Shown here: positions 45,655 to 60,619 of the stretch, one piece after another
How positions within the stretch are numbered: position 1 is the stretch's first letter
Layout of the letters: the number at the start of each line of letters is the position of its first letter
Assembly (NCBI GenBank): GCA_015501605.1
Contig: JADNRZ010000001.1
Location: 1,612,001 to 1,676,000 of the forward strand
Direction of reading: 5' to 3'
Source: Panaeolus papilionaceus
Lineage: Eukaryota > Basidiomycota > Agaricomycetes > Agaricales
Length of the DNA: 64,000 bases
Program-made: the position numbers and the translations under genes
Notes under the pieces: model-generated
What the model saw: only the letters and a program-made list of their open reading frames with translations
Databases searched by the model: none
What the model was told of the DNA's origin: nothing

Positions 45655-46701
45655 TTAAAGGAGTCCCTCTTGACGAAGGGCGCCCATTATCAGGAAAGCG
45701 GACCTTTGGTCTCTATCTAGTCCCATCCAGTCCCCCTTTTTTGACTCAACAACTTCATCATTGTCCCAGTCGTATGGGTCGTCGGGATCGCTTTTCTCTT
45801 GCACAGGGACTGATTTAGCTGCTTCAAGAGCCTTGACTTCCTCTTCCCGATCCCATAAAATATCGGCCCATTGCGAGTCGCTACTCGTTACAGCAACTGT
45901 TTTCGCATCTCGAATGTTGGGAAGAATGGATGTCAAAAGGTTAGATAACAGCTCTGATGTGCCATCGGCCATTGATGAACGGAGAACAGGTAAAGGGACA
46001 TATTCAGCCTAAACTCAAGAACATTAGCAAAACAGTACTACACTTAATGATACTGCTAACCTCAAGTATCATGCCCCTCACTGCTCCACCAGCCAAATTA
46101 ACGTTTCCAAACCTCACAATCCAGTCTGTACCAATAGAAAAAACATGGCCGTCAATGACAACTTGTTGCCCGCTCATCTGATTCCGTTGTGACGTTCCTG
46201 AAGAGCTCTGGCGAACAGGTATCCATCGTGCTTTGATTTGGTTCAGAAGTTGTTCCAAACCACCCAAAGGTTTCAAGGTGATGAACGTATTTCGAAAGTG
46301 TGTAGGCATCTGGAGATAAGCAGCTTCTTCCCCAGGCGGAGCTGCCGCTAAAACATCAGATCGATTGGGTGCCGCAGGATCTTCTATATGCACAAAAACT
46401 TTGTCTTCGGTTGTGAGAGTGTATAGGTTGCGGTCCACTTGACCACCCAGCACTGAACGATAGGACCTAATAGACAGTTCCCATTTTGAACGGTATTGTG
46501 CCTATGAAGAATCCTGTAAAACATTTTTCAGGGGTACGAAACAAACAGTGGCCTAACATTATGATTTTGAATGAGATTGTCTTTCACGAGCTGTAGGCCT
46601 GTTGCTGGGGCATTAATCCAGCGAGCAAGTCTGCCATAATGTTCTGCAAAATGTTGACGAGATACATAGAATAGAATGTATTCTTACCCAGTAACCCCCA
46701 T
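45655..46701 (-). CDS. MED20: Mediator complex subunit 20
   Basis: Exons (minus): 46688-46701 (14 nt), 46558-46630, 46061-46501 and 45655-46008, giving 293 residues. The tiny first exon encodes MGVTG and splices to LARWINAPATGLQLVKDNL, the canonical start of Med20. The rest has QYRSKWELSIRSYR, FRNTFITLKPLGGLEQLL, and the closing DWIVRFGNVNLAGG and RGMILEAEYVPLP typical of the TRF-like fold. Med20 is a head-module subunit that pairs with Med18 in transcription by RNA polymerase II. It shares a 232-bp divergent spacer with the NDR kinase gene. Confidence 0.9.
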
Positions 46702-46933
46702 CGACACAGAATATCTGTAAAATTATTAAACAAAGTGTTGAAGTTTAGAATTTGAATGATTTCGTATATAATAGTATGAATTGAAGGTGCTAACCCGAGA
46801 AACACGACGTACGGTTGTTGAGCAGCTTCAAATTGGGGTTTGACCCAACTCACGCTTTGCCGCAAATGGTAACCAACCAATTATTAATAACAGTACTCAA
46901 AGTAGTAACAAGACCACATCTTTCTACTCACTC
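46702..46933. promoter_or_regulatory. 232-bp bidirectional promoter region (MED20 / NDR kinase)
   Basis: Spacer between two head-to-head starts. AT-rich, without a clear TATA box for either gene. Confidence 0.4.
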
Positions 46934-48929
<1,996 letters not shown>

Positions 48930-49219
48930 TTTTGTGCAGTTTTACTCATCCATTATCTGTAAGGTAAATGGAGGAATGTCATGTTGCTTCAGCGACATGC
49001 GGTCTTTGTACTGTAATTTAACTCAGAAATTGGATGAAAACCTTTGATGGAACGGAAGAGTCAATTAGATTTTAAGGAAAGGTGTTCGATCGTATCCCCA
49101 TATAGAATAATTTTCCCTTTTCGTCAAAAAAAAATATTGTAGCTCTCTCTTCTGAATATCTCACTTCGTTTGCCTCATCGTTTCGTAAACTATCACGATA
49201 TTCTCAGGGGCGAAGTAAT
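48930..49219. other. short intergenic spacer
   Basis: 290 bp between two plus-strand genes, with a poly-A stretch at 49126-49134 followed by the Spb4 promoter. Nothing further seen. Confidence 0.4.
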
Positions 49220-51618
49220 ATGGCGCAAGCATCCGCCACTGCAGCATGTGCAGGATTATGGACATCACTTCCTACGCCTCTTACCGATTGGGTGTAAGCA
49301 CTTCCTCCTGGGCTCTAGTTGTGCTCTAGTATTGATCAAATAAGCTAGTTTGGAGGTTATTCAGTCCTTGGGATATGAACAAATGACCCCCGTACAAGCT
49401 TCGACTATACCTCTCTTTATGAAACATAAAGACGTCGTAGTCGAAGCTGTGACTGGTTCTGGCAAGACCTTGGCCTTCGTTATACCAGTCCTGGAGCGGC
49501 TTATTCGTCGGTCAACCAAGTTGAAGAAGACGGAAGTTGGTGCAATTATCATCAGCCCAACAAGGTGGGACAGCCCCATTGAAGGATTCATTCGTATTAA
49601 AAAATATGCAGAGAACTTGCGACTCAGATTCACTCCGTGTTTTCGCTTTTTCTGAACTCCCAACCTGGCTCAGAAGATTCTGACTCGCTGCCTCCTCAGT
49701 ACCCACCCCCTCTTTTACTCGTTTCTTCAGAAGAACACTCTCCTGCCCAAGATGTAGAACGATTTTTATCAACTGGCGCAGATATTGTGATAGGCACACC
49801 AGGAAGATTAGATGAGTTTCTTCACGGCAAAGGTGCTAATGTCGTGAACACAAAAGAGTTGGAAGTTCTGATTTTGGACGAGGCAGACCGGTATGTTCTC
49901 CCTCTCAATACACTACCCAAGTGTTTATGACCCTTCAAGGCTGCTAGATCTCGGCTTCCAGGCCGTCCTCAATAAAATTATTACGCATTTGCCCAAGCAA
50001 CGGAGAACGGGTCTCTTCAGTGCAACAATGACAGATGCAGACGCTTTATCTGAACTCGTCAGAGTCGGCCTTCGCAATCCCGCTCGCATCATTGTCAAAG
50101 TACAAACAAAGCGTCAGAAAACGGGTCAAGGGGATGTCGGTGCTCTCATCGAAGAACGCAGGATTCCGGCCAAGTTGGGATGTTTCTTCATCTACGTTGA
50201 CTGTGCTAATGATTTCTACACAGTTTACAAAATAATTACATTAATTGTCTTGCATCAGAGAAGGTTCTCCAACTCCTTCGGATCATCGCATATGAACGAG
50301 AGCAAAAAGGATCGCATCACATCATCGTTTATTTTTCCACTTGTGCCTGTGTTGCATATTTTTATAAGGTATGTTTGCGGACTGCTCATGCTCGACACCG
50401 TCCTGACAAAAGCTCCGCAGATCCTTCCAAAACTTGCGTCTAATATCGAGTTTTACTCGCTTCATGGAAACCTTACTCCAAGTACAAGAACCAAGACGCT
50501 TGAAGCATTCAGTTCAAGCATCGCATCACTGTCTTCAATGTCCGTTTTACTAGCTACCGATGTTGCAGCTCGTGGACTCGATATTCCCAACGTAGATACC
50601 ATTGTCCAGTTTGATCCCCCAAATGACACCAAGGCCTTCTCCCATCGATGTGGGAGAACAGCCAGGGCAGGACGCTCCGGAACCGCATGGGTTCTTCTTT
50701 GTGGACGTGAAACGGCGTTTCCAGGTATGCATTCGTTTGAGCTCGCAAACATCCGATACTAATATCCTTTCAGATTTCCTCAGTGTTCGCAAAATACCTA
50801 TCAAAGAGCAGCCACGCTTTTTGGAGAATGGGAAACCTGTACCGAATCAAGACCTAACAGCAGACGACAGACCAGAAGACCCCGCTGTTGAATCGACTTT
50901 CCATAAGATTCGCAAATATTTGAGCACTGACAGAACACTGCATGATCAAGTAAGTGTCGATCTAGATACTTTCACTCTTTCCTGATCTCTGTTGTGTTAG
51001 TCTATCAAAGCGTTTGTATCCTTTGTACGGGCATACTCAAAGCATGAGGCATCATACATCTTCAGAACAAAGGATCTCGATCTCGTCGGTGTAGCTAAAA
51101 GCTATGGCCTACTCCGTTTGCCAAAAATGCCAGAGCTCAAGGAGAGGAGCAGGGAAGGGTGGGAAGACGCAGATATTGATGTGAGCCGCTTGCTATACCT
51201 TCATGGTGCACATATGTCTGACGCAATGCTTTAGTGGGACGAGTTTAAATATGCTGACGGGCAACAAGAAGCAAAGCGCGTTGCTGAGGCTGCCAAAACT
51301 AAGACCGAGGCCCGTGACCAAGCCCAAAACAGTAGACTGGAGGTGAAGAAGCGGAACAGTGCCTGGAGCGATAAGAAGGACAAGAAAGACGAGCGAGAAA
51401 GGAGGAAGGAGAAAAGGGCGCAAAAAAAGCAATGGCTCAAATCACAAGCGCCTTCAGAAAATGCGGCTGCTGCTGAGGGCAAAAGGGTGCGCGATGAAGC
51501 CAGTGATGATGGCGAAGATGATTGGCAAGAGCTTGCACGAGAGGAAAGGGCAGCCAAACGTGTCAAAAAGGGCCAGTTGGCACAGGCTGACTTTGATGCC
51601 GAATTTGGAGATCTATAA
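49220..51618 (+). CDS. SPB4: ATP-dependent rRNA helicase Spb4 (DEAD box)
   Basis: Starts [17 protein letters not shown] at 49220, ends TAA at 51618, eight or nine exons. Helicase motifs in order: Q motif [11 protein letters not shown], motif I AVTGSGKT, Ia PTRELATQ (across an intron), [59 protein letters not shown]. The intron at 50174-50223 begins GTTGGG; without it the [13 protein letters not shown] block (here [14 protein letters not shown]) is lost. The Spb4 C-terminal part has [17 protein letters not shown] and a very basic Lys/Arg/Glu-rich tail. Spb4 remodels pre-60S ribosomes in the nucleolus. It converges with the PX gene. Confidence 0.9.
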
Positions 51619-51776
51619 GAGCCAGTAAGTAGAAAAGCTGTCGTACACAACGCGAATTATATGTATTGTGTCTAGTTGTTGAACCTAGTATGAGTACATT
51701 GTCCAGAATGGGCAGCGAATTATAAGTATATTACGAAGATGGTCAGTATTGAGGAAGAGGATACAATCTCAGGTCA

Positions 51777-54700
51777 TTAAACCTTCTTAACATGGAGCGA
51801 GGGTTTCATCTGGAGCGGGTAAGTCGAACTTCTTATGGTTTAGATGCTAGGAGACATACCATTTCGACGAATATAGGTAGTAGTTGAGGAATGTGCGTCA
51901 GTTCGGGAGGTTTCAAGATGGGTTGCGGCGCCTTCTTTTTAGCAGGGGTTTTAGGAGGAGGCGATGGCGCCATGATTGGCGAAGGTCGTTGAGCAATTGC
52001 TGCCGGAGATGACGGTAGTGGTGGTGAACCCTCTGCTTCTTTGGGGCTGGGTGGCAATGGCTTGGATGCGGCCGCTTGTTGGCTCTTAGACGCCATTGGT
52101 AAAGGTGGCACAGGGGGGACGTCCTGATTCCGTTTGCTGGATAGATTGGTCGACGACAGACTCATCTTTCGCGTAATTAATTGCGAAAGCGATCTCTTTC
52201 GAGTAGGTGCTTTTGGTGAAGCTGGGGTAGGGCCATGGGATTGCGACTGTGACTTCGGATGATGGTTGAGACGATGTGAGCTTGTTGACTGCGTTTGAAA
52301 CGTTGACCTGGATGCTGAACTACGGTGGGTGTTTGAAGGATTGGTTAGAGTGTGAGTAACTGGTTTGCCAGGTGGTGTTGGTGGACCTTTCCTGTCAGAA
52401 CTGTCGGAACTTGATTCGTAACTTCCTTCAGTCTCATCTCCACTATCGTATTCACTCGACGTATATTCTTCACTGCTGCTCTCCTCATCTGTCTCTTCAG
52501 CCGCTAAGTCGATCGCGTCCCCTGTGACAAGGTCTCCAAATCCTATTTCCGAAACGACGCCATTCACGAGGTTCTGCGCAAGTTCATCCTCGACATCCGC
52601 ATCTGACTGACCGCTTCCTCCTTGCGCGCGACCAAATCGTCGACGCAACTTTGCTTCATAGAGGACCTTAAGTTTATAGTGATAGAGTGCGACCTGGTCT
52701 ACTTCTGCGAGAATATCTTCGCGTTCCTTCCCTGTGTGTGGTAGCAGGAATTCCAGACTAATAGGGTTCCCCAGCCCTTCGCGAACGACAGTCAAGAATT
52801 GTTCGATCCACTTCATCAGGCTGTCGAACAAGCCCTCTCCTTTGGAATGCACCTTGTGTACAAAATGGTAAAAGGATTGCTCGTGTCTCTGTATCAAATC
52901 GATGAAAGCTTGAACGGTGAGATGAGGGTCATCAATATTGGCTGGTTATGTCTCGTAAGTCCTTCTGAATTGTAGCTTGAGGCGAAACATGTATACCTTC
53001 TTCGACGAGTTCTACGGTTTTGATAAGGTCGTTGATAAAGTTTTGGAGGTCTCCGATAGAGTCTGCGATACTTGCAGCGCGGTAGACTTGAGCAAGTGGG
53101 GAGTAGAAGATGGTGATAATGTCTTTAAGCAACTCTGACGTGAATCCCTAAAGAAATAGGTCAGAAAACATCCCTGAAAAAGCTGGACGGTGTTACCTCG
53201 AATATCAGCTCTATCAATTGCTCGCGATCCTTAAGCTTTGAATAGAGATGTGCCAAAACACGTAGATCCTCGAGCAACCATGCGTCTTCATCCTGGGGAC
53301 CGTCATCGTCGTCCGAGTTTTCCAAAGAATCCCTATATTTGAGATAGATTGTGTGGGCCTTGTGTGCACGAGCCAATCTGTGCATTTGAACCCGAGACAA
53401 TACAGGCTCCTCCGCGGATCGAAGGACAACAGTAATGATGTTCATCTGTTCTGAGGCTAGAACCGTCTTAACTTCACTTCGACAGCCTGAGTATTTTAAC
53501 AAAGAACGTACCAGCGTCAACCTTAAGCATGGCTTGGATTTCTCTCGGCGCGTACACGAATTGTCGGATTTTGGCACACATCATAGGATCTTCAACCTTG
53601 TCCTTCACGGATTCGATATCGGCCTCCAATGCTTTCACTTCTTCTGTAAGTGAGCTGGTGAACATTCTGGAATTGGGTCAGCGAAAAAGCCCCATGAATA
53701 GCAGCACTTATTCTAACCTTTGCAGAAGACTTCTGCCACCAAATGGCTGCGCTAAGAAAAGATCAAGCACGTCTACATGTGCTCTCGTTAGTAGCCATGT
53801 CAATCTTATCGAAAATAAATAAATATGACGCACTCCTTATCATGCTAATGGGATTGCTAATTTTCAAGGCTGCTTTGAGCATGAAGTAAGGCATAAGGCC
53901 ATGTATCCTCTTGAGACCCGCGAAGGTCTCTGAGGCATCGTCAGAAGCAACGAATTGATGGAAAACCGTCGAGGCCAGGCTTGTGACAAAGATATTACAA
54001 CACCGAAGGATAGATGTTATGCTGGAACACGCACGAGATCCGTGCCCACTCCGTTACTGCATGGTAGTTGGGTGGCAAGTCATTGACGTTCTCTGTCACT
54101 TTAATAGTGCCAAATACATGGGTCAAGCCATCTAGGACAAGAGCGTTAGTTGGATGGTGGTGCGACAGAGGACAATCAATACCTTTCCCCAGCAAATCAC
54201 CTTTGACGCTTTTCACTGCGCCTCTCAGAGAGTCAACTCTGCTGGAGATCTCTCTAGCAAATCTGATCCTGCCGTCTTCTCTCACTTTGTCAGCTTCCTC
54301 TCTCTTTCTAGCATCTCCAAGTTCATCGGCGGTCAATTGAATTGGCCCAGAGAGTAAGAAGGATCGTAGGACAGGTGAGGATGCTATGACGGATGAGGAA
54401 AGCAGGGAGTGGAGATAGGCACGAAGGGTGAGCCGATTCTTTTCTCGAGAAAGACGAGAAGGCGGCGTTCTGTGATCCTGTGACGAATAAGCGTTAACAT
54501 CGCTTAAACTGGCTGACGTAGACTGCCGTGACATATTATTAGGACTAGGACTGTAAGGTGAAGAGGCAGATGTAGGAGATGCGGCGGGGGCGTTTACGTA
54601 GGATCTGTCCTTTGCAGGAGGAGATCGAATGGTCTCTTCTGGGTGTGCTTTTGCGAGCTGCACAACGACGTCATGTTCAATCAAATACTATGGTTCACAT

Positions 54701-55459
54701 AAATACGCACCTCTGCTGCCAATGTTCTGAAATCACCATAACGCCTGGAAACAACAACATCAGGATAACGAGAGCGTCTCGTACGAATGAGGAATTCCTG
54801 CAAGACTCTGAATGAGTGATTGGCTAGAACTCGTAATTTTAACTGACCTCATGTGCCCTGCTACGCATGCGACCTTTATCGACCACTGTCCTAACTCCAA
54901 CGATATTTACTTCAAAGCCGTCTTTCCTTTTCGCTAATTTTGCCTGCCGCTTCCTAGATAATGTTTCAATTCTATCGAGGTCTGCTTGAGTCAAACGAAC
55001 GACATCTTCAGGTTCAACTAGTTTTGTGGCGGCCCCAACAAAGAGAGAAAAATTGCGCTCTGCCTTTTCAAGCAATTTCTTTCTTGTAGCCTGCTCGGAT
55101 GGACCCTCATCGAGGACGGATGTTGAAGAGATATTACGGTCTAATAGAGCGTCAACGAAGGGCTGAAGTTTCTGAGAATAAAAGTTGTTGGGTGCAGCAG
55201 CCATAAAGGGAAAAGTAAGAACGAATTGTCGAAATATGTAGCGTAAAAATGGTAGGTCCATTGGTTGAGCGCCTTTTGGAGGTGGTGAAAAGGGAGGCCC
55301 GAGGTATGATAATGCGGAGACATTTGGAGGTGTTTCTGAGGTTATTGAATCTAATTCTCTAGAAAATTGAAGTTGTATAAGAGATTTCTTAAGATAATGA
55401 GCACGTAAAGGAGTTAAAGACTCTGGTGAAGGTTTAGTTTCTGAGTCTTGATCAGACAT
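51777..55459 (-). CDS. PX-domain protein with PXB and DUF3818 regions (yeast Lec1/YPR097W-like)
   Basis: About ten exons (minus), start MSDQDSETKPSPESLTPLR. An N-terminal PX-associated (PXB) helical region (RAHYLKKSLIQLQFSREL, then FLRYIFRQFVLTFPFM) leads to a PX domain split by introns (FEVNIVGVRTV, EEFLIRTRRSRYPDVVVSRR joined to YGDFRTLAAE). DUF3818 helices follow (GLTHVFGTIKVTENV, FGGRSLLQR, ARAHKAHTIYLKYRDSL). The long tail is acidic, then Pro/Ser-rich. PX domains bind phosphoinositides, and yeast Lec1 localises to endosomes or the ER, so a membrane-trafficking or lipid role is likely. One intron in the second half (GTATAC... to ATAACCAG, near 52945-53000) is needed to reach DDPHLTVQAFID. 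The exact C-terminus (51777 or 51833) is uncertain. Confidence 0.82.
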
Positions 55460-55687
55460 GATGATGATGATAGTTGTAGGTTGAAGGATAAACTAGTGGC
55501 TGTCCTTAATGAGGATCACGGTTATCATCATCTGCTGCTGCTGACATCACTTTACTGGTAATAATTCCCACGCCTGTCATTTACAGTAGCTAATTAAAGA
55601 CAATCATGCTCCTTTTTACGATACCCCACATGGACTATAAAGCACGGATACACTTCTCATCATCATGCGCAACTGTTACCTTTCATT
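55460..55687. promoter_or_regulatory. 228-bp divergent spacer (PX gene / P450), TATA near 55636
   Basis: Head-to-head starts. CTATAAAG at 55635-55642 lies about 50 bases before the P450 ATG and fits a TATA box for that gene. A GAT/CAT-rich stretch lies nearer the PX start. Confidence 0.45.
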
Positions 55688-58128
55688 ATGTCTGTTCTCC
55701 AGTATATAGACCGTAACCATGTCCTTTATGGCGTGTCAGGTATTTTACTCTTCAAAGGAATTAATCTCGTCTTTCACTAAATTATCTTCAAGGTTATCTT
55801 GTCTATCTCTTCGTCTACAAGGTTTGGATCTGGCCACACTTTCTCTCACCTCTGAGAAAAGTTCCCGGTCCACCCTTGGGTAACATAATCTTCGGTCAAT
55901 CCCCCAATATCATTCGTAGCGAAGTTGGTACAAACGAAAAGAAATGGGTCCGTCAGTATGGCCCTACTATTCGTATCGTTGGTGCCTTTGGGACGGAACG
56001 CATGTTGTTCTTGAGTCCGGAGGCACTGCGTCAGGTTCTAGTCAAAGATTGGCTGGAATATCCTCGTGTTCGTCTATTTTTTAAATGTATACTTTTCACG
56101 CTCGACTCATCTCTATTAAAGCCCGGTTTTATGAAAAATATCCTTGGGCTTGTAACTGGATATGGTCTCCTTACAGTCACTGGGGATGAGCACAAACAGA
56201 TGCGCAAGGCAATGAACCCTGCCTTCTCTCTGCCTAACCTCGTTGCTCGTGAGTCTTCCTCCCTATTTCTTGGTTCTATGTCCAACTGTGCGCTTGTTGT
56301 TAGAGACCAGCATGTATTATGAGCCAGTTGAAGGGTAACCACAGAGTCAGTTGATCCCCATCATGTCGACTCACATTGTCACAGTCTAGTCAACATCTTC
56401 AAGGACTTGATTGGAAAAGAGGATACAGTCAAGGGATCTGTCATCCACGTTTATGAATGGAGTGCGTCTAGATGTGATTCTTACCCATGTCTTTCTCTCA
56501 TCATTGTGATGGTCGTACTACACAGTGAGCAAAGTCACCCTCGACATCATCTGCGAAACGGCGTTTGGTTACAGAGCCGATTCTCTCCACAACCCAAAGA
56601 ACGAGCTGGCTGAGGCATACGACCTTCTTCTGAGCCTCCAATCAGGTACAGCCGCGACATTGTTTCGTAACAGTCTATTAACTTTCACCCAGGTGTAAAT
56701 CTGGCCAAGTTGTCCTTCCTCGTCACCATACCTGGTGTTCCCGGCTTTCTAGCCTCGAATTGGGCGTACAAGTGGAGAAATGTCTTTCGAAAACTTCCCG
56801 TATTTTGTAAGGTTTATTCGACAACAATCACCTATCGCACTTCTAATCTTTCATCAGCGCACATAGGAGATCTAGTCGACGCCATGTATCGTATCAAGCA
56901 GCTCTCCAAGGCAATGTTAGCCGAAAAGATGAAGGACGCCGACCTCCCATTGAGCGACATGGAGGCCAAACGGGACATCATGAGTATTCTCGTCCGTGCT
57001 CGCCGTGCAGAGATGGACGGGGGAAAAACTGGATATGCTATGAGCGACCGTGCTATGATGGACCAAGTTGTACGTTTGCTCGTGATTTTTATTTTACATA
57101 CCTCGCACCTCTTTTATTGACCCTTTGATGCTTTTTTGTGACAGCTGACCTTCCTTGGAGCTGGACACGAGACCACAGCCTCCGGATTGACATGGGTGAG
57201 CTTCGCTTCAACATATCACATCAGCCGAGTTTGGCCTGGGCCTGGTTAATAACACTTTTTATTGATACCAAAACAGACCCTCTGGTTTTTGGCCAATAAC
57301 CTGGATCATCAAAGGCGGCTGCGTGCAGAGTTGGAGCCCATTTTTTCCAATGAAGTGCGGCCTGAATATCGCGTTTTGAAGGACCTCCAATGGCTTGATG
57401 CCGTCGTGTAAGTCGTCATGAAAACATTCATCCGATGACTGCCATCTGACTGCATCATTTTAGTATGGAAGGCCTGAGAATTATGCCTCCAGTGCCGGTG
57501 ACCGCCCGAGAGGCTGCGAAGACAGACTACATAGACGGTGTTTTGGTCCCAAAAGGAACTTTGATTTACATTCCAGTGCGCCATTCGTTCAATTTATGGG
57601 CCCAGGCGCTTCTAACCCAGCTTCCTTCAGATCCGCGTCATGAATTCCTACAAGGGCTTGTGGGGAGAAGACGCAGATGAGTAAGTGTCCAATCGCTGTT
57701 CTCGTCCTTCTCACAGCGTCACGGTCTAACCGATGGTCCATCAGATTTAACCCCGCACGGTGGTTCAATTTACCAGAAGCCTATCAACCCAACATCTCCT
57801 TGTTATCATTCATTGCAGGGCCCCATGCGTGCATCGGAAAGACGATGTCAATTATTGAGATGAAGATGGTATTGGCGTAAGTGACGAACTATCGCATCTC
57901 CAAAATGCTACCGCTCACTTTTACGTGCTAGGTATTTAATCTACAACTTCGAGTTCGAGCCATCATTTGTGGGCCAAACGATCAAACCCGCAGCTGCGAT
58001 CACAATCAGTACGTTTCACGTTTTAGATCAGTAAACCCTGCTTTTTCTTATGCCGTTCTTTCACTACAGAGCCGACCGATGGGATGCCACTACGTGTGAG
58101 GCGCATCGTTCGACCTGCCGCAGCTTAA
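55688..58128 (+). CDS. cytochrome P450 monooxygenase
   Basis: About twelve short exons from MSVLQYIDRNHVLYGVSG to TAA at 58126-58128. The N-terminus has a hydrophobic anchor (YLVYLFVYKVWIWPHFL) before the proline-rich hinge KVPGPPLGN. Later: TGDEHKQMRKAMNPAFS (C helix); the I-helix AGHETTAS; ExxR as EGLR followed by MPPVPVTARE; the FNPARWF motif; and the haem-binding FIAGPHACIGKTMS with its cysteine. All key residues are present. It is a membrane-bound class II P450. The overall type recalls the CYP4/CYP3-like clans often used on fatty acids or xenobiotics in mushrooms; no substrate or CYP number can be given. No cluster partner genes lie beside it. Confidence 0.9.
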
Positions 58129-60619
58129 GTTTTGCAGCATATAACCTATTCGACGCCGAATATGAATCGCAACCATCGGCAGACCGTGTATGTTCTCCCC
58201 CTTTGTATTTATCTATTTGACGCATATTAGCCTGTTGTATCGTGTAATCTTGATAAGAACATCGTTTTTGTGCTTTGTATAAGGGCAATTAACTGAAGAA
58301 GATAATGGACCTGTGCAGGACGATGACCACGATTCCTTCTTGGTCTGGATAGTGAACAAACAGCGTGCTAGTGTAGCGTCAATGGGGGTTACCGGTGGCC
58401 ACATGAAGTAATCAAGCGCCCAGTGATGGCCCCATGCCAAGCTTAGAGCTAACATTGACGCCCGTCGTACCTCACGACAGACAGCCACGATCACTTAGTG
58501 CGTGTCAAAAGACGCTAGTACTTTTCGAGAGAGCTACTGGAAACCTTACTCGGGCCGATGACTTTCATACACCGCGTCAACACACAGCAGTGCGTTCTCC
58601 AGGTATTAAATAATCATTTGGTATGTCAACATCACTGGTAACTGGGCAAAGAAATATAAGGCAGAGCCTCTGAATTGACTGTGCCAGGTAATGAAACCAC
58701 CAGCTCATAGGTTTCTTTGAGCAGTGGAGTCCGAGACCCATAAAACGATCTGTACGGGGGACCGGGTCGATGCTACTATGTATTTGAAATTTCAGCCTGC
58801 CATAAATGGTATGTCCTGTAGACGTTTCATGTCCTTCGAAATCAATTAAACGAAGGCTCGGCTGCATGATATAGCGGCGTTGAACGGGGCCATTCACGCG
58901 ACTCTGAGCTGTACTCCCCATAAGTACACATAGGGGTCATGCCAACATGCCCAGAGATGATCGGATCGCGCCGATTGTGTGCGGGGTTGGGGGACCATCC
59001 AAATAGCTTTCCTTTAACATCGCTAGATGAACGCAGATGTGAAATGGGCGCGTTGAAATAAATGGCTTCAAATCCGTTGCTCACACAGAAAGCAGGGACA
59101 CAGCCGGAAATTCCAAAACTTGAACCATACATATCGATACCCTGATCATCGCTCGAAGGTAAAATACACCCTGCTGTACACCATTTAGGCGATAGCAAAC
59201 CCATTTATGCGCAACGGTGCACGCAATCCGACGCACACGGTCAGACAGAGACACTGAGGCCACGGATGCCGAATTCTAAAGAATTTGGGATCACATCGAG
59301 CAAGTGCAACAGGGTCCGAGTGCACGGTGATTAGAATTGACCGCAGCTTCGAGGTTATCTTGCCTGAAATCGATCATACATACAAGTGAGCTGCCTTACT
59401 ATTTTGAAATTAAATTTGATATACATAGTGGCCCGGACCCGTTATCCTACTTAAAGTTTATAAGACTAACAACAACAGCAGCAAAAAAAAAAGCAAATCG
59501 GAGAGAAGTGGAACGCTTGCCAGTGCTGTAAACGGTCGACGTTTAAATGAAAAGGTGAAGACATGGACATGCAGGGAGACTAACCGAAAACAACTACCCC
59601 CATGCAAATGTACGAAATACAGATACATACACACCACATAGCAAACGATATATCCGTAAATATGGGGCATGGGAGAAGACCATTTGAGAAAAGTCTGCAA
59701 ATAGGAATTCGGGGGGAGATCGAGGGACCAAAATGCCAGGCGTTTTAATTGGTGCCATGACGAGTCGTTGAATGAAAGTTGTAGGCCCTAGATGACGACA
59801 ATGAGGGAAAGAGGTAACTGGTAACTGTGCCGTGTATGTGTGAAATGAGGATTGTTGTATATTAGACGATAAATAGACGTCCGATGGGGACGTGGTGCGC
59901 GAATAGAAGGTGTGGAAGAGGAAATGAGGTAGGTCATGAAGTTATTTTGATGAAAAAGGTACATAGTGTTCCGGAACAGAATTAACGTTTGTGATGAAAA
60001 GGGGGCGGTAAGAAATTGCGGGCAGAAGTAAATGGGATGGCGAAAATCAGAAAAGGGAGTAAGGAATAACAAATCCGGATACGAGACGACACAACTCTAA
60101 AATCGACAGAGGTATTGACACAGTTAAACCGAAAAAGAGACAACAATAGACTAAGAATTCCGCAATGATGGTATAACAGATCCAGGAAAGAAAAATTCGA
60201 GTTGAAAGAATGGACTTCGAAAACCCAAAATGTAGTAATTACAGGAAGGAGTGGTTGGAGTGGGAATACAATGAGTCGAGGAGTCTATGCGAGTCGACGA
60301 TGTAAAGGACACATTGGAAAGGATAGCCTCCCGAGAAGTATTGGGCAGGTCGAAAAGAAGATGACGAAACTGAGCAGAACCTAGTCGAGTCAAGAGGTTT
60401 CCAGGTCAAGTCGACAGAGTATGGGAGGGTGTGCAGAGGATGAAAGGTCGTTGAGGTGTCATAAATACGAAAGAATAATAAATATCCCTGTGCCACACAA
60501 AAATCACTCAGGTAGAAACGTTCGAGAAAAGAAGCTACTTACTCTCAACGAGGGTGAGAGTGAGACTGTCTGACAGTGATCTTCTCCTTTACAGTACAGT
60601 ACATCCACTTGTGAACCAC
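58129..60619. other. gene-poor 2.5-kb region
   Basis: Between the P450 stop and the RING-LON gene end (which points here). Overlapping minus-strand frames at 58577-59263 give Cys/Pro/Ser-rich text without any family block. From about 59.5 kb the sequence is purine-rich on the plus strand, that is, pyrimidine-rich on the minus strand, as in a long 3' untranslated region. No gene called. Confidence 0.45.

Noticed and set aside
46584..46880. 98-residue minus-strand frame at the start of MED20
   Set aside because: It is out of frame with the Med20 exons; the 14-nt first exon gives the correct N-terminus.
50170..50290. Apparent frameshift in the Spb4 helicase
   Set aside because: A GT...AG intron at 50174-50223 restores the conserved [12 protein letters not shown] text, so the gene is intact.
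58577..59263. Overlapping minus-strand frames after the P450
   Set aside because: Cys/Pro/Ser-rich text with no recognised family, no sensible splice joining, and no conserved motif.
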